From the NCBI GenBank assembly GCA_964017155.1, contig OZ024862.1, forward strand, positions 45,927,962 through 45,991,961: a stretch of DNA of 64,000 nucleotides. The letters are read 5' to 3'. The position numbers were made by a program, and so were the translations under genes. Under the pieces are notes generated by a model. It was not told where the DNA came from. It saw nothing but the letters and a program-made list of their open reading frames with translations, and made no database searches. This DNA comes from Oasisia sp. SBJ-2009 (lineage: Eukaryota; Annelida; Polychaeta; Sabellida; Siboglinidae). The stretch's first letter is position 1. Every line of letters starts with the position of its first letter. Positions 53,081 to 63,474 of the stretch are shown piece after piece.

Positions 53081-54586
53081 GTGAACAAATATTGATAAAT
53101 GTCCTAAGCCTGTTCTTACCTCTGATGCGATGCACTAGTAAAATGCAAGTAATTTTATAGAATGAACACTAGGAAAATACAGCAAATTTCGATTTGCAGA
53201 AATGACTGTTCGTTAAATATGTCCATTTTGGAGCAGGTCCATTCGCCTCTGTGTTGATTCACTTTCCTACAGGGGTCAAAATTAACAATTATTGCAGAAA
53301 AAATGACAGTTTAATTGATAGTTTGTCATTTTTAATAGGCATTTGATTAACTTATCATTTGTAACAAGGTGTTTCAAATAAGTTTTAGATGTTCCAACTA
53401 TAATATTATGGCCTTTTTCTGGGGATTCCCTGCATACTAAACTGTTTGCTCATTTTAATGCTATTTATATACTTATACACAAGTTATCTGTAAGGAGACA
53501 TATTTACGAATGTACAGCCATGTTACATTCGTAACATGGAATTATCTTTGAAACTAATGAGTGCTATAACCCATATTTAGCAGATCTGTATGGATGCATA
53601 ACACTTAGGCAAAGGCGTTCCGCAAAACACTAGTTTACACTTGGAAGATTTTAGTTGTTACATTTTCACCACCGAAGTAGTATTATGACATTCAACTGCA
53701 CTCATTAATCATATGAAAACAACACATCAAGTTATTATTATAGCCACAAACACAGTCATGTAGCTATCATGACAGAATGTCCACACAACATACACATTTA
53801 TCAAAAGTCTAATGCAGAAGCAATGTCATAATATTCAATATAATAAGTAAATGTTTATATTTACAACACGGATACAGTGTTTATGATATACAGTATATCA
53901 GAATTAATATTTCTGAAAAAAGAGGCATACTGATGTAACTTGTATTTTGTATACCCTTAAGAATCATTTACTTAAAATATGGCAGATAATACAGAATTAG
54001 TAAAATGTTGGTTATCATTGGGAGTTATTCAGCAAAAGAAGTAATATACAATTATATGCTCACTTATTGATAACAAATTAGAATTAATTTTTTGTATAAG
54101 TGACCTGTTTTAATAAACATTAAGCACACATTAAGCAGTTTTATACCACACAAATCACACGTAAAACTATTCTGAAGCATTTATATTCTTACACATTGCC
54201 CCATAGTCCTAATTATGTTAACCAATGGTATTCTCAAATGTTTCATTTCGGCAATCTCTCATAGGCAACATTGTTTTATATCACAAAGCAATAATAAAAT
54301 TTAATAATTCATATTAAACAGACATTTCACAAAGTAACCAAGCTGTGCATTTAAAAGAAATACAAGCACCTCATGCCACACGCAACACCACACGCCAATC
54401 ACAACACACACTACTCACCACACCCCACCACCCATTCACGCGTATGCATATATACATACGCACGTAGGTGCGTATGCATGGCATACATGCGCACGTGCCA
54501 CACATGCAATTCATGTCATACATAATGAATGAATGCACGCCCGCATACACACACACACTCACATAGACGCACACACACTCACATAG

Positions 54587-54660
<74 letters not shown>

Positions 54661-55345
54661 ATACGTGCAATTATGTTAATGAAGACTGACTGACTGTTTG
54701 GTTGACTGGCTGATTAATTCATTGGTTGATTGGTTGGATGATTGATTTGTGGATTGATTGTTTGAATGGTGTAACATGATGTGTTTCCTAATTTGAGTAG
54801 GACCCTAAGGACAATGTAAGAAGTGTCGGATGTAAGGGCACTTCGGAAAATTTACATAGCAGCTGCTACATATCAAGTCAACATAGCGACCGCGAAATCA
54901 CGTGGCCGTCTTGCTTGCGTGTATAACGTTGTATTAACGTAGCAATTGGACTTTGTCAACACGTGTTGTTCTCCTCTTCTGTCCTCTCTCCCAGCATCGC
55001 TACAGGTCTAGAATCAATGTCTGCTCTCTGTTCTCCTCACAGTTCTTGAACTGTTGTCTCTTCCAGCCAGTTGTCTTCGACCCCCCCCCACCATCTCTCT
55101 CACTCTTGCTCTCGGTCTCCATCCTCCCCCGGACCTCCGTACGCAGTCCTCACCTCCCAGTCTTTGTCGCCATCAGCTTACTTCGCGATACGTTGCTTGA
55201 TTAAATTTACATTATTATTATACAACAAATCGCATTTGAAATGCATTTTGAAGAAGTCTCAGCCTACACTATATGTACAATAAGTATCGAGACAAATAAA
55301 GACAAAGCTTTGTGTTTCTTTTCGCTAGAATGGGGTATAGCTGTA
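53081..55345. other. Spacer with (AC)n microsatellite
   Basis: AT-rich, no supported exon. An (AC)n tract covers about 54545-54660. A C/T-rich segment at 54960-55200 is open in two frames but has no recognisable product. Confidence 0.45.
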
Positions 55346-55349
55346 TGTG

Positions 55350-55716
55350 ACCTTGGCCAAAAAAAATTATATTTTCTATAGAATATTCTATAGGATTTTT
55401 GCTTATAGTTTTCTATAGGATTTTTGCCAATAGTTTTCTATAGAAAAATCTATAGAATTCTTTAGAAAAATCTAGAAAATTCTATAGAAAACTTTAGGCC
55501 ACACAAAATCCATAGAAAATTCTGTAGAATTCTATACAATTGTTTAGAAAACTATAGAAAAATCTATAAAATTCTATAGAAAACTTTAGGGCACAAAAAA
55601 TCTATAGAAAATTCTGTAGAATTCTATAGAAAACTGAAAAATTATATACAATTCTACAGAATTCTATAGAAATCTATAGAAAATCTATAGTTTTCTATAG
55701 AATTTTTTGCCAAGGG
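55350..55716. repeat. Palindromic TTCTATAGAA array with inverted ends
   Basis: About 350 bp built from many overlapping variants of the self-complementary motif TTCTATAGAA and AATTCTATAGAAAA. It is bounded on the left by CCTTGGCCAAAAAAA and on the right by TTTTTTGCCAAGG, which are inverted with respect to each other. The inverted ends suggest a small MITE-like unit whose interior expanded as a palindromic satellite. No coding potential. Confidence 0.7.
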
Positions 55717-56176
55717 CATGGCTATCGTTCCGGACGATGACTCGATGTGACTGTTTGTGATACGTGGTATCCGGTCAAGTATCCTAGCCATTGCCTTAGG
55801 TCGACTATCTGCAAGGAGGCGAGTCAGCGTCTAGTGTAAGCAAACGACAGCTTGTTTTAGCTATACATCTTTGAGCGGTTACCTGAAGAACGCGTTACTG
55901 TCAGGCTACAGAGGAGGAATTAGCATCACAATACCGCTGTAGCATTAGATCCGCGTGGCAGACATAGTCAATGCCCACTAACCAGTAGGCTCATTACTTG
56001 ACGACCAGATATCGAACAGAGCCAATGACATAGCCTTAATGTTCCCAATAGGTTATTTGGGTATTATCGCCAATAACCCGCTCAAATGGTTACTTTTTTG
56101 TACAATGACAATGTTGAGTATATGAATAATATTTATGTAATACTTCAGATTGGACCCTCGCAGATGACGATGAGCG

Positions 56177-56318
56177 TGACGTCACGGCTCCTACCCAGTG
56201 AATGTCGCGTGTGACATCACTTGACCACATGGAGGAACCGCACGTGACGTCCATACACGTGACGTTATAGTTGTGACGTCACAGGATACCCGTACATCGA
56301 ACGCCGTTAGTGACGTCG
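56177..56318 (+). promoter_or_regulatory. Cluster of six CRE-like sites before the glycosyltransferase gene
   Basis: TGACGTCA is exact at 56177 and 56274. Near-matches are TGACATCA at 56212, TGACGTCC at 56245, TGACGTTA at 56260 and TGACGTCG at 56311. Two sites overlap CACGTG E-boxes at 56241 and 56256. The cluster ends about 20 bp before the start codon at 56340. CREB/ATF-family bZIP factors bind TGACGTCA, and the GACGTG/CACGTG combinations also resemble XBP1/ATF6-type stress elements. That would suit a secretory-pathway enzyme, but this is inference. Confidence 0.55.
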
Positions 56319-56339
56319 TGGCTGTATTCACACTATAAG

Positions 56340-59300
56340 ATGACAGGGATGTTGACATTGTCCGTTCAGCGACAGCGCCTCCTGTGTCCTCTCGTCTGTG
56401 CGACAACGCTCTGGGTCCTCATCCTCCTCGGCTACGTGTCCACGGTGCAGGTTGGTGTCGTGCTCTTAATCTGCTTGGCGTATTAAAGGGATACTCCAGT
56501 CAGAGATAGGTTCGTAGTATTCACTTACTCATCATGTGTATAATATATTGGTTGTGCCTAGTAATTGTGCACAGATATCGTTAATAAACAATTAGTTATA
56601 GTTTAACGGTATCAAAAACATGGTAGGCCTGTGATGGTATGCCAATGTAAATGCATAGAACGACATTTGCAGTCCAAGAGATCAGTCTTGGAAGATGACG
56701 AGATTCGAGGTCGATCAGTGTTATCCCTCTCTCCGCATGTAATCGTAATAAAGTGATTTGTTCAGTACTTCTGGTGTCGAATCAGATATGTATGAATGCG
56801 AGATGAGTCGGACAATCCGACTACACAGATGTCAGGCCAAGACGACACGTTTCATGGTGGCAGCGACGGTTGAATCCGGCGCTTTCGACATTCGTAAATA
56901 GGTCAACACGCACGCGGCACCGTCGAGTCGACGCTGGCCAGCTCCGATTTGTTCTCACTGAGTAAGTGATAGACATTGCCATTAATAGGCAGCCATGGGT
57001 GATCTGTCAGGTATACAGCCGCCCCGCATGAACTGGTTAGCCCCTGATTTACCCACGGAGTTTCGTTCATTCCGTCAATATTGCGAACTGATTTTCAGTG
57101 GGCCCTTTGCTGAAAAAGGGCAGAGTGAACGAGTGACCTACATCCTGCTATGGGTAGGACAGGAGGGTCGGCGAATGTACAATACGTGGGACCTCAGTGA
57201 AACTGATAAGAAAGACGTTGAGGTCACTTGGGCTAAATTCCAGGCTCTGATAGAACCCAAGTCTAATTACAGACTGAGCCGTTTTCATCTGCAAAAATTC
57301 AGGCAGTTGAGCTCTGAGACAGTTGACGAATTCATGACACGCTGCAAGACGCAGGCGCGTAAATGCAAGTTCCGTGATACTACAGAAACCGAGGAGAGGT
57401 TGATCGAACAGTTAGTAGTGGGTGTCCGGCACGGGAAAGTGCAAGAAAAGCTACTGTGCCGTGATGAGACACTAAGACTTGACGCGGCGATGGACGTTGC
57501 TAGAACGCATGAAGCAACACTGGCCAACATGCAGCAGTTCTCAGGAGACGCTAGCAGCATCAGTCACGTCAGCCGGTCGCGGAGAACACATGAGCCAAGC
57601 GGACGTTGAGAGGAGGCACCTACGTGCACAAAATGTGGACGTCATCATGCGCCCACAGATCGATGTCCAGCAGAGGGCAGTAGGTGTAACGCATGTGGGA
57701 AACTCAATCACTGGCAGCGAGTATGTCGGCAGGCTACAGGTTGGACGTCTGGCGCCGGAGGAAGACCACACTCTTCTGGGCGACCAAGATCCCGAGCTAG
57801 GTCAAGACGAAGGACCAACCGAGATGAGCGCCAACGAGGTGGTGTCCACTCCATCAGTCAAGACGCCAGATTCGATCAGCTCAGCGACAACTTCGAGCCG
57901 CTTGCTTCTAATACCGTCAACACCAACGCCGTCGAGAGGGACGAAGTATATGCGACTCTCAGGATCACGCTGAAAGACAGGCCTGACACCCCGGCTACAC
58001 TTCGTGTCAAGGTCGACACAGGTGCGCAGGGTAACGTAATGCCGCTGAGAACGTTCCAGCGCATGTACCCGTCAAACATCGACACAGAAGGAATACCTGT
58101 GCGAGGCAGCCTTGAGCATCGAGACACGATCCTAACTGCCTACAACGGACAATTGATCCGGCAGTACGGTACTACGCGACTGAAGTGTGTGCATGAGACA
58201 ACCACACACGAAGCAGAGTTCTTTGTTGCTGACACGCCAGGTCCAGTGATCTTGGGACTACCTTCCTGCCGCAAGCTCAACTTGGTGACCTTGAACTGTG
58301 CAGTCAGCGAACATCCACCGCCGTTGAACTCGAAGGAAGATCTCCAGCGGCTGTATCCAGATTGTTTTAAGGGCATCGGCAAGTTCCGCGAAACGTTCCA
58401 CATCACACTAGACCCTGCTGTGACCCCTGTCGTACATGCGCCCAGACGATGTCCGATCCACATCAAAGACGACGTGAGGAATGAGATCAACCAGATGGTA
58501 GAACTCGGGGTGATCGAGAAGGTCGAGGAGCCTACAGATTGGGTATCTAGCATCGTATACAGCAGGAAGTCGAACGGAAAGTTGCGCATCTGCTTGGATC
58601 CCAAAGACTTGAACACAGCTATCAAGCGTCCGCACTACCCAACACCGACCTTGGAGGAAATAACCCACAAGCTTGCTGGGTCAGTGATCTTCTCCAAGCT
58701 AGACGCACGTCACGGATACTGGTCCGTGCAGTTAGACGACGAGTCTAAGCGTCTGACAACGTTCAACAGTCCCTTCGGCCGGTATTGTTTCAGAAGACTA
58801 CCGTTTGGCCTGAACCTCAGCCAAGACGTGTTCCAGGAGAGGATGGCCTGCATCCTTGAGAAGTGCCCCGGAACGATAAGTATTGCTGATGACGTGGGTG
58901 TGTTCGGGAAGACAGAAGCCGAACACGACAAACATCTGCACAACCTGATGAGAGTAGCACTGCAGCATGGGCTGGTGTTCAACATTGATAAATGCGACAT
59001 CAAACAGGCGAACATGAAGTTCTTCGGGTTGGAATTCAGCGCAGACGGCGTACGTTCAGACCCAGGCAGAGCCGCAGACATCCAGCGAATGAAAGCACCG
59101 CAAAACGTCGCACAGCTTCAGGAATTTCTGGGCATAGCCACGTACATGTCGCCATTCATTCCAAACTTGTCGCAGAAAACCGCAACCCTGCGTGATCTAG
59201 TGAAGAAGGACGCCGAGTACATCTGGACGGACTCTCACAACGCAGCGTTTGAAGCGACGAAGTCTCTCATCTGTCGTGATGTGACCCTTGCGTACTTCGA

Positions 59301-62300
59301 CCCACAGGCTGAGAGTGTTATCCAGGTCGACGCCTCCAGCCGAGGACTCGGCGCTGTTCTCATTCAACACGGGAAGCCCATCGCGTTTGCCAGCAAGTCC
59401 CTTAGTGATTGCGAACAGCGATACGCCAACATTGAACGTGAGATGCTCGCAGTCGTCTTCGGCTGCGAGAGGTTCCACATGTATGTCTACGGAAAATCGT
59501 TCGTTCTCGAGTCGGACCACAAACCTCTCGAGATGATCAACTTGAAGAACCTTGCAGCAGCACCGCAGAGATTACAGAGAATGTTCCTGCGAGTACAACC
59601 GTATGACTTTGTGTTACGCTACAAGCCAGGAAAGCAAATGATGCTGGCCGACGCCATGTCAAGACAACCGAGTGGCGAGTCGACGCAGATCGACTTTGAC
59701 ATACAAGTGTCATTCGTACAGTTTTCAACGCAGAAACTACAGTCGATCAGAGAGGCGACACAGGCCGACGATGAACTGTGTGCGCTGAGAGCCGTCATCG
59801 TGGATGGATGGCCAGATAGCCAACACCACCTAGCTGCACCGTTGCGACCCTACTGGTCATGCCGAGACGAGTTGGCAGTTGAGGACGGTCTTATCATGAA
59901 GGGCGACCGTCTGGTGATTCCCCTAAGTCTACAGGCGGAAGTGTTGAGCAAACTGCACGAGGCTCACCAGGGCATAGAGAAACCCGGCTACGAGCGAGGT
60001 CCTGTGTCTACTGGAAGTCGATCAACAAGGACATCGACGACATCGTGAGGAAGTGCGACGCGTGTCAACGGTTACAGAAACGTCAGGCGCACGAGCCGCT
60101 GATGCAGCATGAGTTACCGACACGTCCGTGGCAGATCGTCGGCACAGACCTGTTTCCCATACGAGAGGACACGTATCTTCTTATCTGTGACTACTACTCG
60201 AAATTCCCTTTTGTCTACCGCATCGAGGGGAAGGTGACGAGTGACCGCATCCTATCGAAGATGAGTGAGGTGTTTGCGGAGAATGGATCGCCAAGCAAGG
60301 TTGTGAGCGACAACGGTGGACACTATAGCAGTCAGGCTTTTCGAAACCTCGCCGCCGAGTGGTGCTTCGACCACGTAACGTCCAGCCCACACTTCCCACC
60401 ATCGAATGGATTCATCGAACGTCAAGTTCAGACGGTGAAGTATACCCTGAAGAAGGCAGCGATGTCGAGATCCAACCCGCAGAAAGCACTGCTCGCGTTG
60501 AGATCCACACCAATCGACAGCCACTTACCGTCACCGGCAGAGATGCTAAATGCCCGCAAGTACAAGTCGAACCTCCCCGTGATCATCAGAAATGAACACT
60601 GGTCGAAAGACGAAATCAGACGTCGTCTCGCCGAGAGGCAAGAAATCCAACGTCTCAACCTCTCCTCGGTTTCTGTAGTATCACGGAACTTGCATTTACG
60701 CGCCTGCGTTTTGCAGCGTGTCATGAATTCGTCAACTGTCTCAGAGCTCAACTGCCTGAATTTTTGCAGATGAAAACGGCTCAGCCTGTAATTAGACTTG
60801 GGTTCTATCAGAGCCTGGAATTTAGCCCAAATGACCTCAACGTCTTTCTTATCAGTTTCACTGAGGTCCCACGTATTGTACATTCGCCGACCCTCCTGTC
60901 CTGCCCTTTTTCAGCAAAGGGCCCACTGAAAATCAGTTCGCAATATTGACGGAATGAACGAAACTCCGTGGGTAAATCAGTGGCTAACCAGTTCATGCGG
61001 GGCGGCTGTATACCTGACAGATCACCCATGGCTGCCTATTAATGGCAATGTCTATCACTTACTCAGTGAGAACAAATCGGAGCTGGCCAGCGTCGACTAG
61101 ACGGTGCCGCGTGCGTGTTGACCTATTTACGAATGTCGAAAGCGCCGGATTCAACCGTAGCTGCCACCGTGAAACGTGTCGTCTTGGCCTGACATCTGTG
61201 TAGTCGGATTGTCCGACTCATCTCGCATTCATACATATCTGAGTCGACACCAGAAGTACTGAACAAATCACTTTATTACGATTACATGCGGAGAGAGGGA
61301 TAACACTGATCGACCTCGAGTCTCGTCATCTTCCAAGACTGATCTCTTGGACTGCATATGTCGTTCTATGCATTTACATTGGCATGCCATCACAGTTGAA
61401 ACACGCTACGTGCATTGCTGATCCAGTTCACGCGCTGATATCTCGTGGCTTTTGATTACGTGATTACATGTTTTAAGAATAGGAATTAGCGTCGACAAAG
61501 ACTCGTTTTTGCCTCTCGTTGTGTTCTTGCGTATTATGAACGTTCGCTGCTGTAGTAGCGACCTCTTGCGGTTTAAATATAATCACTTATACACGTATAT
61601 TGTAAACGGAGCAAACGAGTAGAATAGGATATTTTCCTTTGGATAGGCATTTGATATTGGAAAAAGCATTTGTCTGTTGTCTGCATTAAAATACGGGATT
61701 TGTATAAATAAAACAAATCACACAATATTCGTAGTCAAACAAATGAACTATTTGCATGTTCTTTTTTGTTATCCGCAGATGTTAGATGCTGACATACTGC
61801 CCTCTGGTGTCGATGACGTCATCCGGTCAGAGTCACATATCCACAAGAGGTCTAGCGTCGGCACAGCGCGCAAGCGTCTGTCGACTTTTTTCATTGACTA
61901 CGAGGCCTTCCGTTTCGACGAGCCCAAGTTCACGACGGATGGAGACAGACAGTTATTCTACAAACTACAGGAGAACGTGAACACAGTCGGCGCCGTGTCT
62001 AGGGACAAGCTGCGGGGGGTCGTGGCGTACTTTGCGGGGGGTCTCGTCAGCTTCAAGTTCCCGTGCAGTTGGAGGACGTCCTTGAAGAAGTACTCGGGGC
62101 GCACGTGGATGCGGGCCCGACACAATGTCGCCTACCTGTGCCCGCTCCTCGTGAAAGACGGGGCAGCTTCAAACACTTCGTCGTCGACGTGCTGCCCAAG
62201 CTGATGCAGGCACGCGAGGTCCTCCTAGCGGCGAAGGTCACCATCCTGCTATATCCGTCAGGTAGCAGGATGGTCAGTCAGATGTTGGGCAGTCTGGGCT

Positions 62301-62857
62301 TCAGTGGCAACCAACTGATGTCCTACTACGGCGGTGGCATCTACAAGTCCAGCCACCAGGTGAACACGTGCGTCACCCCGCCCTACCACCCCGCCCTGTG
62401 GGGTGCAGCGAGACGTCTCTTCGGGGTGAGAGCGTCACTGCAGGACCCGACGACATCGCTGATAATACTGATGGCACGCTCCCGCATCGTCAACGTGAAG
62501 CCCCTACTGCAGGCGCTGCGAACGAGATACGGCGCGAGACTTCACGAGTTTAACGGCGGGAACGACCTCGACAAAGCCGTGGCGTTATTTGGCCGCGCGA
62601 GGGCGCTAGTGGGCCTGCCCGGCGATGCCTTCTATCTCATGTTGTTCGCACCACGTGACACGGCCGTCGTTGAGATCATGCCGACCCTAGCCAGTGGCAC
62701 GGCGCTTCCCAGTTACGTAGTCCAATCTGCCTTCTGGAAGTTGGCGCGGTCACTAGGACACGAGTACTGGCGATTGGTGGAAACACCGCTGAACACGGAG
62801 GGCAACGTGAACGTGAACATCAGGCGACTGGTCAGTGTGCTTGACAGGCTAATGTGA
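56340..62857 (+). CDS. Glycosyltransferase family 61-like, type II membrane protein (2 exons, frameshifted)
   Basis: Exon 1 (56340-56450) encodes 37 residues with a signal-anchor helix at about 15-33 (LCPLVCATTLWVLILLGYV), as in Golgi or ER transferases. It joins in phase 0 to exon 2 (61779-62857). Exon 2 has GT61-like features: SFKHFVVDVLPKL, a segment PSGSRMV, TPPYHPALW, then IILMARSRIVN, LLQALRTRYG, VALFGRARALVG and APRDTAVVEIMP. The usual GT61 HGAG-type loop after VLVG is replaced by LPGDAF. The reading frame breaks: frame from 61779 is good to about 62159, and the conserved continuation lies in another frame from about 62162, at a GGGG run. One missing base (sequencing error, allele or real decay) explains it. 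About 396 residues if intact. A retroelement fills intron 1. No specific orthologue or acceptor substrate is assigned. Confidence 0.7.
56630..56854 (+). repeat. 5' LTR of the Gypsy-type element
   Basis: 225 bp starting TGTGATGG and ending TTTCA, with AATAAA inside. The exact limits are set by the reversed copy at 61170-61394, which has the same length and differs at few positions. Confidence 0.8.
56855..56876 (+). promoter_or_regulatory. Primer-binding site of the Gypsy-type element
   Basis: TGGTGGCAGCGACGGTTG follows the LTR directly; TGG complements the CCA end of a tRNA, and the following bases look like the start of an acceptor stem complement. The tRNA species was not determined. In the reversed copy the first base is C in place of T. 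Confidence 0.55.
56995..57726 (+). pseudogene. Gag region, interrupted by in-frame TGA
   Basis: The frame opens at ATG 56995 (MGDLSGIQPPRMNW) and runs 204 codons of a retrotransposon capsid-like domain, with FRQYCELIFSGPFAEKG and the helix-rich segment common in Gypsy gag. It meets TGA at 57607-57609. The same frame stays open beyond it and encodes a CX2CX4HX4C nucleocapsid knuckle at 57685-57726, then continues into protease and pol without another stop until about 59980. The TGA is therefore either a programmed readthrough stop or, more simply, a nonsense mutation (CGA to TGA at a CpG is common). Confidence 0.75.
57727..60654 (+). pseudogene. Pol region: protease, RT, RNase H, integrase; frameshifted and truncated
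   Basis: In the gag frame: aspartic protease with VDTGAQG at about 58012; reverse transcriptase whose catalytic YXDD box reads IADDVG (about 58885); RNase H with VDASSRGLG and SDHKPLEM; then the HHCC zinc-binding part of integrase beginning LHEAHQG. A one-base frameshift at about 59980-59985 moves the remaining integrase into another frame. There the CC half (CDACQ) and the D, D-35-E core (VGTDLF; VSDNGGHYSSQ; NGFIERQVQ) are still readable. The frame ends at the rearrangement junction at about 60655, so the C-terminal end of integrase, the 3' untranslated part and the normal 3' LTR are absent. Confidence 0.82.
60655..61169 (-). pseudogene. Inverted partial gag and 5' leader
   Basis: Reverse complement of 56855-57403: leader, gag start (ATG at 61029) and about the first 130 gag codons, with a 34-bp deletion after the FAEKGQ segment that shifts the frame. 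It ends abruptly at TCAACCTCTCC, where it joins the forward integrase region. Confidence 0.85.
61170..61394 (-). repeat. Inverted LTR at the right end
   Basis: The 225-bp reversed counterpart of the LTR at 56630-56854, ending CCATCACA (the complement of TGTGATGG). Because it faces the left LTR it is not a normal 3' LTR. Confidence 0.8.
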
Positions 62858-63365
62858 AAACTGTGCACGGACGTATTGAGTATCGCCATACCCGTGTATT
62901 CGGATGCATCGTATTTTGTCATTCCTATATGCATATAGCATACTCTGTTGTAGTACAATAGTTATGTCGGATTTTATATTATATCATATTATTATATTAT
63001 TTATACAACCACGTTCACCGAGAGTGTCGTGACTACACAAAATGTAATCTCGCTGTCTACCCGAGAGCGATCATTTACATAAATATACAAGCTATGCCAA
63101 TAATACATTTGATATTCTTTGTGTATACCTTACGTGCATGCTTGCATTTACACCTACACCACATGCAGCATCCGGTCGAAGTCCTTCCATAAAAAACATG
63201 CATCTCTAGCTACAGTAATCTAACAAAAACGAATTGATTAACATATGTGTAAAAGATGGCTCACTCGAGCGTCGTGGTGTCAGTGTCACTGGGTGGGCAC
63301 GGTCTCACTAGTGTGCCGTGACCTCGACAGGCGTGTGCTATCATGAGCTTTGCGGAGGCGATGCC
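62858..63365. other. 3' flank of the glycosyltransferase gene
   Basis: AT-rich sequence following the stop at 62857; no further exon seen. It runs into a minisatellite at about 63366. Confidence 0.5.
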
Positions 63366-63367
63366 TA

Positions 63368-63472
63368 CATCGCCATAGACACCGTAGACACCGTAGACAC
63401 CGTAGACACCGGAGACACCGTAGACACCGCAGACACCGCAGACACCGCAGACACCGCAGACACCGCAGACAG
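63368..63472. repeat. 9-bp minisatellite (about 11-12 copies)
   Basis: Tandem ACACCGTAG on the left grades into ACACCGCAG on the right and stops where dispersed repeat copy 2 begins. Asp-Thr-Val and Arg-His frames across it are by-products. Confidence 0.92.
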
Positions 63473-63474
63473 GT

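Larger units (their letters stand above)
56630..61394 (+). mobile_element. Ty3/Gypsy-type LTR retroelement with inverted terminal LTRs
   Basis: A forward LTR, primer-binding site, gag, protease, reverse transcriptase, RNase H and integrase occupy 56630 to about 60654. There the element breaks inside or just after integrase and joins a reversed copy of its own first 774 bp (60655-61394), which ends in a reversed LTR. The right arm is 740 bp because 34 bp of gag is missing. No target-site duplication is visible (TAGGCC on the left, GTTGAA on the right). The element sits in intron 1 of the family-61-like gene, same orientation. The coding region is broken in at least two places, so it is not autonomous. 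Confidence 0.85.

Noticed and set aside
56331..56339. TATAAG as the TATA box of the glycosyltransferase gene
   Set aside because: It abuts the start codon, which would place transcription start inside the coding sequence.
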